A stretch of 64,000 bases of DNA, taken from Streptomyces sp. NBC_01116 (GTDB taxonomy: Bacteria > Actinomycetota > Actinomycetes > Streptomycetales > Streptomycetaceae). A model generated the notes under the pieces. That model was not told the origin of the DNA and ran no database searches. It was given only the letters and a program-made list of their open reading frames with translations. The stretch covers positions 6,929,501 through 6,993,500 of the forward strand of contig NZ_CP108644.1 in assembly GCF_041435495.1 (NCBI RefSeq), given 5' to 3'. Positions 18,023-24,579 of the stretch are shown here, piece by piece (the stretch's first letter is position 1; each line of letters opens with the position of its first letter). The position numbers and the translations under genes are program-made.

Positions 18023-18865
18023 ATGGACGTGCGGGGCGGGCGGGTCGCGGGTGGCGAAGGTGGCGGCGAGTCGCTGCCTGAGCTGCTGCAATCGTGGCGG
18101 CGGCGGGTGAATCCCGATGAGATCCCCGGGCTGACCTCTGCGGGCCGTAGGGCAAAGGGCCTGACGCAGCGTGACGTGGCTCGATTGACCGGGGTGAGTG
18201 AACGCTGGTACGGGGCGCTGGAGCGGGGCATGGAGGCCAAGTACTCCGCTGACTTTCTCGATCGACTCTCGTCGGTGCTGGGGCTGAGTCGCGCTGAGCG
18301 CGATGCCCTGTACCTGATGGCGGTGGGCCATCCGCCGGTGGTCGCCGCGGTTCCGGAGGCCGGTGCGGCGGCGGAAATGGACGAGGTGCTGCAGCGGTTT
18401 CTGGACGGCCAGGCCCCCGATCCCGCCTTCGTGACGGACCTCGCCTGGAACGTGATCGGCTACAACGAACCGCTGCTGGACTGGTTTCCGTGGGCGGCTC
18501 ACCAGGCCAATCAGATGCGGTGGGCGTTTCTGAGTCCGGAGGCCCACGAGCAGCTCGTGAACTGGGAGCAGGACTGGGCTCGCTCCTACCTCGGCCAGAT
18601 TCGCTACGAGCGCGCCCGCCATCCGGGCCACGAAGCGCTGCAGCAGCTGGAGCGCGACATCCTCACGAGTTCCCCGGCCGCACGGCAGATGTGGGACCGC
18701 CGCGAGGTGGTCGAACACGCCGACGGAGCCCTGCGCAGGCTTCGACTTCCCCACCATCGAGGCCGAGAAGTCGGCGTGCGGATCATGGCCCTGCGGCCCA
18801 TGCGTAGCGACCGTCTCCGGGTGATCGTGCTGATGGAAGCCGACTCTGAACCTGCCGAGACGTGA
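18023..18865 (+). CDS. XRE regulator with MmyB-like ligand-binding domain
   Basis: 280 residues. A helix-turn-helix lies at about residues 35-85 (RRAKGLTQRDVARLTGVSER, then WYGALERG). The remainder matches the MmyB-like ligand-binding domain (NVIGYNEPLLDWFPW, NWEQDWARSYLGQIRYERAR) that binds fatty acids in relatives. These regulators usually repress or activate an adjacent gene. Here it is inserted, in the opposite direction, between the ImmA/IrrE-type gene and the small XRE gene, so the minus-strand set may have been interrupted by it. The start could be a downstream codon. Confidence 0.8.
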   Translation: MDVRGGRVAGGEGGGESLPELLQSWRRRVNPDEIPGLTSAGRRAKGLTQRDVARLTGVSERWYGALERGMEAKYSADFLDRLSSVLGLSRAERDALYLMAVGHPPVVAAVPEAGAAAEMDEVLQRFLDGQAPDPAFVTDLAWNVIGYNEPLLDWFPWAAHQANQMRWAFLSPEAHEQLVNWEQDWARSYLGQIRYERARHPGHEALQQLERDILTSSPAARQMWDRREVVEHADGALRRLRLPHHRGREVGVRIMALRPMRSDRLRVIVLMEADSEPAET

Positions 18866-18907
18866 TCGACGGGAGCGGTGCGCGCTGCTCTGTGTGCGGC
18901 CAAGTCC

Positions 18908-19354
18908 TTACTTGTCGTCGAGCAGTCCCGACGCTTCCGCCTCGTCGGGCATTCCTTCCAGTCGTCGGGCCTGGTCGATCACGGTGTTCACCATGCTCAG
19001 GCTCGAAGCGCTGAGACCGTTCGCGCGCAGGGCGACCCGGCGCACCTCCTGGTCGCGCATGGCGGCGACCAGCTGGATCTCGGCACGCTGGCGCTCCGCC
19101 TCCTCCTCGTCGAAGAAATAGCCCGGGTTCACGCCGAAGAAGCCGGCCAATGCTCGGATGGTCTGCATCTTCGGGTTCGAGTTGGTGCCGGTGCGGAGCT
19201 GCTGGATGGCGCTTGCGGAGATGGTGACGCCGGAGGTGTCACGGATGCCCTGCGAGACCTCCGCGTAGGTGTAAGAGCCGCGGCCCTTCGGGTGTACCTC
19301 TCGGAACAGGTAGTCGAGCAACTCCGAGAAGGTGCGCTCGCGCGATTCGGTCAT
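18908..19354 (-). CDS. Small XRE-family regulator
   Basis: 148 residues. The N-terminal half is a helix-turn-helix of the kind paired with ImmA/IrrE peptidases (TYAEVSQGIRDTSGVTISAS, AIQQLRTGTNSNPKMQTIRA), followed by FFGVNPGYFFDEEE and a helical tail. It is probably a repressor controlled by the peptidase encoded downstream (inference). A perfect 9-bp inverted repeat with a third half-site lies upstream at 19430-19492 and is the likely operator, suggesting autoregulation. Confidence 0.8.
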   Translation of the reverse strand: MTESRERTFSELLDYLFREVHPKGRGSYTYAEVSQGIRDTSGVTISASAIQQLRTGTNSNPKMQTIRALAGFFGVNPGYFFDEEEAERQRAEIQLVAAMRDQEVRRVALRANGLSASSLSMVNTVIDQARRLEGMPDEAEASGLLDDK

Positions 19355-19429
19355 CTCCAGATCTCCGTCATGGAGGCCATCATATCCACCTCAGTGGTGA
19401 TCATGGTTGGCCAGGTCCAGTGTCTCGCC

Positions 19430-19492
19430 ATTGCAGTTGACGATATAACGTAACTGCAATGTACGTTGTTCATCGGAAACATCCATTGCAGT
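19430..19492. promoter_or_regulatory. Candidate operator: inverted repeat plus extra half-site
   Basis: ATTGCAGTT (19430-19438) and AACTGCAAT (19452-19460) form a perfect 9-bp inverted repeat with a 13-base AT-rich spacer. A third half-site, ATTGCAGT, lies at 19485-19492. The region is much less GC-rich than its surroundings and lies 75 bases upstream of the small XRE gene. Likely bound by that regulator. Confidence 0.7.
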
Positions 19493-19659
19493 GTTCCGCT
19501 GCTGGTGGGGGCAGGTCTATGGAAGCTGGACTTGGGCCGAGGGTCGCCATATGGTCCTGGTGCCCACAGGCGGAGATCACTGGCTGACGGAACAGCCGGG
19601 AGGGGAAGGAGACGAGCACGCGCGGGTCATGACGACCGCAGGGTGCGCAGGGGTGGATG

Positions 19660-19794
19660 AGACCGGCGCCCGGGAGCTACCAACTCCCGAGCACCGGGCC
19701 GACACCCCGAGGGGTACCGATCCACATCTCGCGGGCGGCGGGGCTTTTGCACGAGAACCGCCGCACCGCGTTCCTACGAACAACGGAGTATCAC
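19660..19794 (+). ncRNA. Structured leader RNA, copy 1 (NLPC-P60-like)
   Basis: The region upstream of the rightward operon carries GGGAGctaccaaCTCCC (19672-19688), then a C-rich hairpin around CCCCGAGGGG, then a stem GGCGG/CCGCC enclosing a conserved GCTTTTGCACGAGA loop. It ends CGCACCGCGTTCCTACGAAC before the gene. The same order and loop sequences recur on the opposite strand at 62605-62730, with compensatory changes in two stems, so a folded RNA is supported. It resembles my recollection of the NLPC-P60 RNA motif of Streptomyces. It probably regulates translation or termination of the 19795-26859 operon. Confidence 0.7.
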
Positions 19795-20121
19795 ATGCTC
19801 GCCACGCCGAGCGTCAACCCGGCCTGCCCGGATACCGAACGACAGCACCGTCTCGCTGCTCAGCTCGCAGAGATGATCCCGGGCGCGGTCACGATCCGAG
19901 TCAGCCTCACCGACCCGAGCCGGGCATGGCCCCACCCGCGTGCCGCTATCCGGGACGAGGGCGGGAAAGTCCTGGAGGTGAGCCGGACGACGGCGACGGT
20001 CGCTGCGCGCTGGATCCTGCGGGTCTGGCCGGAGGCGGACTGGACCCGGCCGTACACCTTCGACATCCAACGCGCCGCCCTCACCTGCAGCGACCTGGCC
20101 GCCGCCGGTCGGAGCCGCTGA
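19795..20121 (+). CDS. Small conserved protein leading the replication/mobilisation operon
   Basis: 108 residues from ATG with GGAG 9 bases upstream, starting MLATPSVNPACPDTERQHRL. The rest is a compact alpha/beta-like segment (AEMIPGAVTIRVSLTDPSRA, WILRVWPEADW). I do not recognise a family. It is the first gene after the structured leader RNA and is followed immediately by the replication initiator-like gene (one base after the stop), so it probably belongs to the element core. An upstream longer frame is not supported because that DNA is the RNA leader. Confidence 0.6.
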   Translation: MLATPSVNPACPDTERQHRLAAQLAEMIPGAVTIRVSLTDPSRAWPHPRAAIRDEGGKVLEVSRTTATVAARWILRVWPEADWTRPYTFDIQRAALTCSDLAAAGRSR

Positions 20122-20122
20122 C

Positions 20123-21142
20123 ATGGCCCGGATACGCACCATCAAGCCGGAGGCGTTCTTCTCCGAGTCGCTCGCCGAAGTGAGCGTCGAGGCCGAGCGG
20201 ACCTTCTTCGGCCTCCTCACGCAGGCTGACGACCACGGACGGCACCGCGACAACGCCGCGATCATCGCTGGGCTCCTGTGGCCCCTGCGCGCCGAGCACA
20301 CCTCGGTCCATGTCGAGGACGATCTCCACCAGCTCGCGAGCGCCGGCCTGATCTGCCGGTACACCGGCTGCGATGGCCGCCGCTACCTCCACATCGTGAC
20401 CTGGTCCGAGCACCAGAAGATCGACAAACCGAGCCAGTCCCGCCTGCCATCGTGCCCGCAGCACCAGGCTGTCGGCCGGTGCGGCCCCTGCAAGGGCAAC
20501 TGCACAAAGCAGACCGAGGGCTCACCCACCACTCCCGGAGGACTCACCGAGACCTCGCCGAACGCTCCCCGACCCCTCGATCTGCCCGCCCAGGCCACCT
20601 CGACGTCTTCCGGGCACGCGATTGTGTCCCTGGCCGACCGGCAGGCAGCCACCGATCACCTGGTCGACGTTCCTGGCGGCTCACGATCGGAAACCACAGG
20701 TCAGGAGGCATTCCCAGAGGACTCCTCGAACCTTCCCCGAAGCCTGCCCGAAGGCTCGGCGCCTGGATCTAGGATCTTGGATCCTGGATCTCTTGTCCCT
20801 ACGGGGCGCACAGCGCCCGCAGCCGGTATCTCCGCCAAGGACCTCGTCGGCGAGTACGTCGCCGGGTGCGACCAGCGCCCCCCGAGCGACGTGATCGGGC
20901 ACCTCGGACGGATCATCAAGAAGCTCCTGGACGAGGGCATCGCACCGGCGCACATCCGAGCCGGGCTGGCGAATTTCACGGCCAACCCGAAGCACCCGAG
21001 CGTGCTGACCAGCATGGTCAACGAGGCGATGAACGCTCGCCCCGACGGTTTGGCGCGGCTGGGAATCCGGCCTAACGTGCCCGCCCACCAGGCCTGGACC
21101 AACCCGGCCAATGCGTCTGCCGCCTACGCCGAGGAGCTGTGA
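20123..21142 (+). CDS. Replication initiator-like protein of the element
   Basis: 339 residues. The N-terminus (MARIRTIKPEAFFSESLAEV, AERTFFGLLTQADDHGRHRD) is the winged-helix-type opening of phage and ICE replication proteins. A Cys-rich patch (SCPQHQAVGRCGPCKGNC, residues about 112-130) may bind zinc. A disordered centre is followed by a C-terminal folded piece (VIGHLGRIIKKLLDEGIAPA) like DnaD/replisome organiser tails. The stop overlaps the start of a DnaC-like loader gene (GTGATG), the usual initiator-loader pair. Assigned by architecture and context. Confidence 0.7.
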   Translation: MARIRTIKPEAFFSESLAEVSVEAERTFFGLLTQADDHGRHRDNAAIIAGLLWPLRAEHTSVHVEDDLHQLASAGLICRYTGCDGRRYLHIVTWSEHQKIDKPSQSRLPSCPQHQAVGRCGPCKGNCTKQTEGSPTTPGGLTETSPNAPRPLDLPAQATSTSSGHAIVSLADRQAATDHLVDVPGGSRSETTGQEAFPEDSSNLPRSLPEGSAPGSRILDPGSLVPTGRTAPAAGISAKDLVGEYVAGCDQRPPSDVIGHLGRIIKKLLDEGIAPAHIRAGLANFTANPKHPSVLTSMVNEAMNARPDGLARLGIRPNVPAHQAWTNPANASAAYAEEL

Positions 21143-21846
21143 TGCACACCCGTCACCGCGAACCGCAGCTCCTCGGCAACGAAGCCACGCTGGAGCGCAT
21201 GGCCCGGATTCTGGCCGCCCGCAACATCGACCCGGCCGACGCCGCGCTGACCGACGACGCCGAGCCCTTCTCGCCGCTGGATGCCCTGCTGGCCGGGATG
21301 CCCCCGCGCTATCAAGCGGCTGTCGCCGACCACCCCACGATCCTGGAGTGGGTCCGGAAGGTCACCGACGCGGCCGTCGCACCCAGCCGAGGAGCCCGAC
21401 GACAGATCACCACCGGACCTAGCCTGCTGATGGCCGGGGTCGTCGGCGCGGGTAAGACGCACCAGGCGTACGGCGCGGTGCGAGGGCTGGTGCAGAGCGG
21501 GGTCGGTGTTCGCTGGCGCGCGACCACCGCTGCCGACCTCTACGCCGATCTCCGTCCCCGGCCCGGGGTCGACAGTGAGCGGGAGCTGGCGGCCGTCAGC
21601 CGGTGCCCGCTGCTGATCATTGACGACCTCGGCGCGGCCAAGGCCAGCGAGTGGGTCGAGGAAGTGACGTACCGGCTGATCAACCGGCGGTACAACTACG
21701 AACTCCCCACGCTGATCACGACCAACCTGGCGATCAAGGACCTGCGTTCCTACCTCGGGGACCGAGTCGCCAGCAGGCTCGCGCAGATGACCACCCGAGT
21801 CGAGTTTGAGGCCGTCGACCGCAGACGCCACAGCGCCGCCGCCTGA
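21139..21846 (+). CDS. DnaC/IstB-like helicase loader ATPase
   Basis: 235 residues. Walker A GVVGAGKTH is near residue 100, Walker B LLIIDDLGAA near residue 157, and a sensor-like LITTNLAIKDLRSYLGDRVASR lies near the end. This is the pattern of DnaC-type AAA+ loaders. Start is GTG or ATG overlapping the initiator-like gene. It would load the replicative helicase at the element's origin. It is followed by WhiB and DUF2637 genes in the same direction. Confidence 0.85.
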   Translation: MMHTRHREPQLLGNEATLERMARILAARNIDPADAALTDDAEPFSPLDALLAGMPPRYQAAVADHPTILEWVRKVTDAAVAPSRGARRQITTGPSLLMAGVVGAGKTHQAYGAVRGLVQSGVGVRWRATTAADLYADLRPRPGVDSERELAAVSRCPLLIIDDLGAAKASEWVEEVTYRLINRRYNYELPTLITTNLAIKDLRSYLGDRVASRLAQMTTRVEFEAVDRRRHSAAA

Positions 21847-21965
21847 CCCTCCACAGGCCACCCCGCCGGACCGCGCCCTCGTACCGCCGTCCCCCCCGGG
21901 CACCTACCGCCAGCGCACCTCTCCGCCGACGCCCCTGCGCGCGGAGAGCGATCGGAGCACCCCGC

Positions 21966-22532
21966 ATGACCAGCACGATGAACGGCCCCGCCCAGCACCG
22001 TCAGCTGGGCGACCAGACCTGGCAGGCCGACGCCGTCTGCCAGAGCACCGAGTACAACCCGGTGGACCCCGACGTCTTCTTCCCCGAACCCGACGAGACC
22101 GCCAAGATCGCAACGGCCAAGGCCCTGTGCGGCCAGTGCCCGGTCCGGCGCACCTGCCTGGACGCCGCTCTGGAAGGGGGTGACACCGACGGGATCCGTG
22201 GCGGCCTGACGGAAGAGGAGCGTGGGCCGCTGCACGACAAGCTTGCCAGCCGCCTCGACTACAGCCGCGTCAATGCCACCATCGCCGGGCGCGACGTGCA
22301 CCTCACCCATGCGGAGCGCCGCGCGGTCGAGTACGCGGCCTACCGCCACGGGGTGAGCGAGCAGCGCCTGGCCTGGCTTCTGAAGGTCACCGAGGAGCAC
22401 GCCAAGAAGCGGTACCGCGAGATCCGCCGGGCCGAGCGCAACCGAACCCTGAACCAGCTCACCACGAACACCCGACCCCGCGAGACCAGCGGCGAGCGCC
22501 TGATCCGCGACGACTTCGGGACGGCGGCATGA
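21966..22532 (+). CDS. WhiB-family iron-sulphur regulator, long form
   Basis: 188 residues. The four iron-sulphur ligands are Cys25, Cys55, Cys58 and Cys64 (CxxCx5C). The GIRGG turn follows at about residue 77 (DGIRGGLTEEER). The C-terminal 90 residues add a helix-turn-helix-like part (VEYAAYRHGVSEQRLAWLLK). Wbl proteins bind RNA polymerase sigma factor and control development or redox responses. Element-borne copies are common in Streptomyces plasmids. The stop overlaps the next start (ATGA), so it is co-translated with the DUF2637 protein. Confidence 0.9.
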   Translation: MTSTMNGPAQHRQLGDQTWQADAVCQSTEYNPVDPDVFFPEPDETAKIATAKALCGQCPVRRTCLDAALEGGDTDGIRGGLTEEERGPLHDKLASRLDYSRVNATIAGRDVHLTHAERRAVEYAAYRHGVSEQRLAWLLKVTEEHAKKRYREIRRAERNRTLNQLTTNTRPRETSGERLIRDDFGTAA

Positions 22533-23590
22533 ACATCGCAAGCGCGTCGAAGACGGCGCACATATCCGGGTGGGACCGCGCGGCTGTCGTGGCGCTCGGG
22601 GGCGCGGGGTGCGCGCTGTCGTACGACGCCCTGCAGCAGATGGCCGTGGCCATCCACATCCGAGGCTTCCTTACCTACCTGTTCCCCCTGGTGATCGACG
22701 GGTTCATTGCCTACGGCATCCGAGCCCTCATGGTCCTGCGCAACGCACCACTGCGCGCCCGGCTCTACGTCTGGACGCTCTTCGGCACGGCCACCGCCGC
22801 CAGCATCTGGGCCAACGCGCTCCACGCGGTGCGGATCAACCAGGACGCGGTCGCCGGCACCGGCCTCCGGCTCGGTGACGCGGTGGTCGCGGTGCTCTCC
22901 ACCATCGCCCCGCTCGCCCTGGCCGGAGCGGTCCACCTCTACATCCTCATCGCCCGGGGGCCGGCCAAGGTCAGTGACCGGGAGAACCTCGGTCAGGCTG
23001 GTCACCTCGGTCAGACGGATCGGGGCGACGCCACCGAGGTCACCCGGACTGACCGAGCCGGCCAGCAGCGGCCGGCCGCCGGTCAGGTCAAGCCCGGTCA
23101 GCCGGTCACCGCCCCGACCGGCAGGCTGTCGCTGACCAAGCAGGGCACCGCCACCCGGTCCCTGACCGGGGATACGAACCCGACGGGCAGCGGCCTGCCG
23201 GTCACCGGTGACCGCGTTCGGGCTCACGGAACCCCTGACCTGCGGGGACAGACGGACAGGGCGCGGCCGGTCACTGACCGCCCCGACGACGCAGCCTCGG
23301 TCGCTGGTGACCAGGACAGCCCGGCAGCGGTCACCGCCCCGCAGGTCACCCCGTCGCCGGTCGCTGACCGGGACACCCGGACAGCCGGTGACCGGCGGTC
23401 TGACCCGGGCACCGAGGAACTGCTAAAGATCGCCCGGTCGGCGGTCAGGGCGGAGGACAAGCTGACCCGCAAGGTTGTCGCCCAGGCGATCCGAGGTCAG
23501 CAGATCCCGCTGTCCAGCGACACCCTGACCGCGCTGATGGCCCAGCTCCGCGAGCAGTACCGCCAGCCGGTCACCTCCTCCCGGACCTGA
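22529..23590 (+). CDS. DUF2637 membrane protein (Spd-like)
   Basis: 353 residues. The first 140 have about four membrane segments (VVALGGAGCALSYDALQQMA, FLTYLFPLVIDGFIAYGIRA, FGTATAASIWANA, STIAPLALAGAVHLYILIA), the DUF2637 signature found in Streptomyces plasmid spread and replication modules. The soluble part is a disordered, Thr/Gly/Arg/Asp-rich linker of about 170 residues. It ends in a helix-turn-helix-like tail (AEDKLTRKVVAQAIRGQQIP). The DNA encoding the linker is crowded with GGTCA/TGACC pentamers, so its composition may be set by DNA-binding needs. A spreading or regulatory role is inferred. Confidence 0.85.
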   Translation: MNIASASKTAHISGWDRAAVVALGGAGCALSYDALQQMAVAIHIRGFLTYLFPLVIDGFIAYGIRALMVLRNAPLRARLYVWTLFGTATAASIWANALHAVRINQDAVAGTGLRLGDAVVAVLSTIAPLALAGAVHLYILIARGPAKVSDRENLGQAGHLGQTDRGDATEVTRTDRAGQQRPAAGQVKPGQPVTAPTGRLSLTKQGTATRSLTGDTNPTGSGLPVTGDRVRAHGTPDLRGQTDRARPVTDRPDDAASVAGDQDSPAAVTAPQVTPSPVADRDTRTAGDRRSDPGTEELLKIARSAVRAEDKLTRKVVAQAIRGQQIPLSSDTLTALMAQLREQYRQPVTSSRT

Positions 23591-23625
23591 CCGAACCTCC
23601 ACAGAGCGGGTGACCGAGCCGGTCA
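22969..23625. repeat. Dense GGTCA/TGACC pentamer array
   Basis: Reading both orientations, I counted about 30 GGTCA or TGACC pentamers in some 650 bases, many extended to CCGGTCACC or GTGACCGG. They start in the DUF2637 gene and continue past its stop. Spacing is irregular, so they are not strict iterons. Codon bias alone (Val-Thr, Leu-Thr, Thr-Asp) could contribute. Likely alternatives are a binding array for a replication or segregation protein, or a codon-driven coincidence. Confidence 0.5.
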
Positions 23626-23692
23626 CCCCAGCCGGTCGCCCGCTCCCTACGCCCGCCCGACGCCCCGCCACAGCAGAAGTGGAGAACACCTG

Positions 23693-23917
23693 ATGCGTAC
23701 CCACCCGGCCACGCCCGCCGAAGTCGACTCCTGGCTGACCGTCCTGCACCAGCACGGCCACCTCCACCGGGCGCAGTCCGGCCCCGACACCACCTGGATC
23801 GTGCAACGCGAGCAGCACGACCGGCCCTGGACCCTTCACCACCCGGTCCTGGCCATGGACTGGATCGAGGAACTCGTCCGCGCAATCCAGCAGCAGGACC
23901 CGGAGACGAGCCGATGA
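23693..23917 (+). CDS. Small conserved element protein
   Basis: 74 residues starting MRTHPATPAEVDSWLTVLHQ with a GGAG ribosome binding site (GTGGAGAACACCTG). The sequence is Trp- and His-rich (HQHGHLHRAQSGPDTTWIVQ) and looks folded. No family is recognised. It lies between the DUF2637 and MobC-like genes, and its stop overlaps the latter's start (ATGA), so it is part of the mobilisation operon. Confidence 0.6.
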   Translation: MRTHPATPAEVDSWLTVLHQHGHLHRAQSGPDTTWIVQREQHDRPWTLHHPVLAMDWIEELVRAIQQQDPETSR

Positions 23918-24579
23918 CCACCGACGACCCGGTGGTCACCACCGCCGGACAGCAGCGTGACCCCACCACGGCTCGTGGCGGAGCAAGTTGTCGCGTACGA
24001 CGGTCCTACGGCCCGTCGTACGCACTTGCCCCCGCCCAGGAGGGCGGGGGAAGTCCGGCTGGTCCCCGAGCGAGGGCTCTCGGGGGCCAGCCGGGCAACC
24101 GGCACCAGGGGGCGCCGGTCACTGGGGGAGAAGACGACCGCGACGACCACCATGCGCCGCCGAGCCCGAACACACCCGCCTTCCCTAATCGCACACCGCG
24201 CCGCCGCAGCCGCAACCCGAGCCAGCGCACCCGCAAGACGACCACCCGCCTCTCCGACGACGAGAAAGCCGAGATCACCGATGCCGCCACGCAGCGCGGC
24301 ATCACCGTCGCCCGCTTCCTCGCCACCGCCAGCCTCGCCGCCGCCCGCGGTTCGACCATCCTGCACACCGACGAACGACTCGACACCGCCATCGACGAAC
24401 TCGCCGCCCTGCGCACCGCGCTGGCCCGCATCGGCAACAACATCAACCAGATTGCCTACATCCACAACGCCGGCGGACAGCCCCGCCCCGGCGAACTCGA
24501 CCACGCGCTCACCGTCCTGACCCGGCTCATGGCCCGTGTCGACGACGCAGCCGACGACCTGGTGAGGAGGCGAAGCTGA
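23914..24579 (+). CDS. mobC: MobC-like relaxosome accessory protein
   Basis: 221 residues. The C-terminal 115 hold a ribbon-helix-helix type domain (KTTTRLSDDEKAEITDAATQ, GITVARFLATASLAAARG) followed by the MobC hallmark ALARIGNNINQIAYIHNAGG near residues 168-187. The N-terminal 95 residues look unstructured and are encoded by the hairpin-rich candidate oriT, which explains their odd composition. No other in-frame start between 23932 and the folded part was found, so the oriT would be translated. The stop overlaps the relaxase start (TGATGG). It would help relaxase bind and nick oriT. Confidence 0.82.
   Translation: MTTDDPVVTTAGQQRDPTTARGGASCRVRRSYGPSYALAPAQEGGGSPAGPRARALGGQPGNRHQGAPVTGGEDDRDDHHAPPSPNTPAFPNRTPRRRSRNPSQRTRKTTTRLSDDEKAEITDAATQRGITVARFLATASLAAARGSTILHTDERLDTAIDELAALRTALARIGNNINQIAYIHNAGGQPRPGELDHALTVLTRLMARVDDAADDLVRRRS
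23983..24115. other. Candidate origin of transfer (oriT)
   Basis: Three consecutive hairpins lie inside the 5' part of the MobC-like gene. IR1 is GCGTACGACGG (23993-24003) with CCGTCGTACGC (24013-24023), extended outward by GCAAGT (23983-23988) / ACTTGC (24024-24029). IR2 is CCCCCGCCC (24029-24037) with GGGCGGGGG (24042-24050). IR3 is GCTGGTCCCCGAG (24058-24070) with CTCGGGGGCCAGC (24079-24091), one G-T wobble. Position next to mobC and the relaxase is typical of oriT. The reverse strand reads AAGTGCG beside IR1, reminiscent of IncQ-type nic regions, but that likeness is weak. Confidence 0.6.

Noticed and set aside
23957..24520. Alternative frame through the mobC region
   Set aside because: The MobC motif (RIGNNINQIA) lies in the frame starting at 23914; the other frame gives an Arg/Pro-rich shadow.
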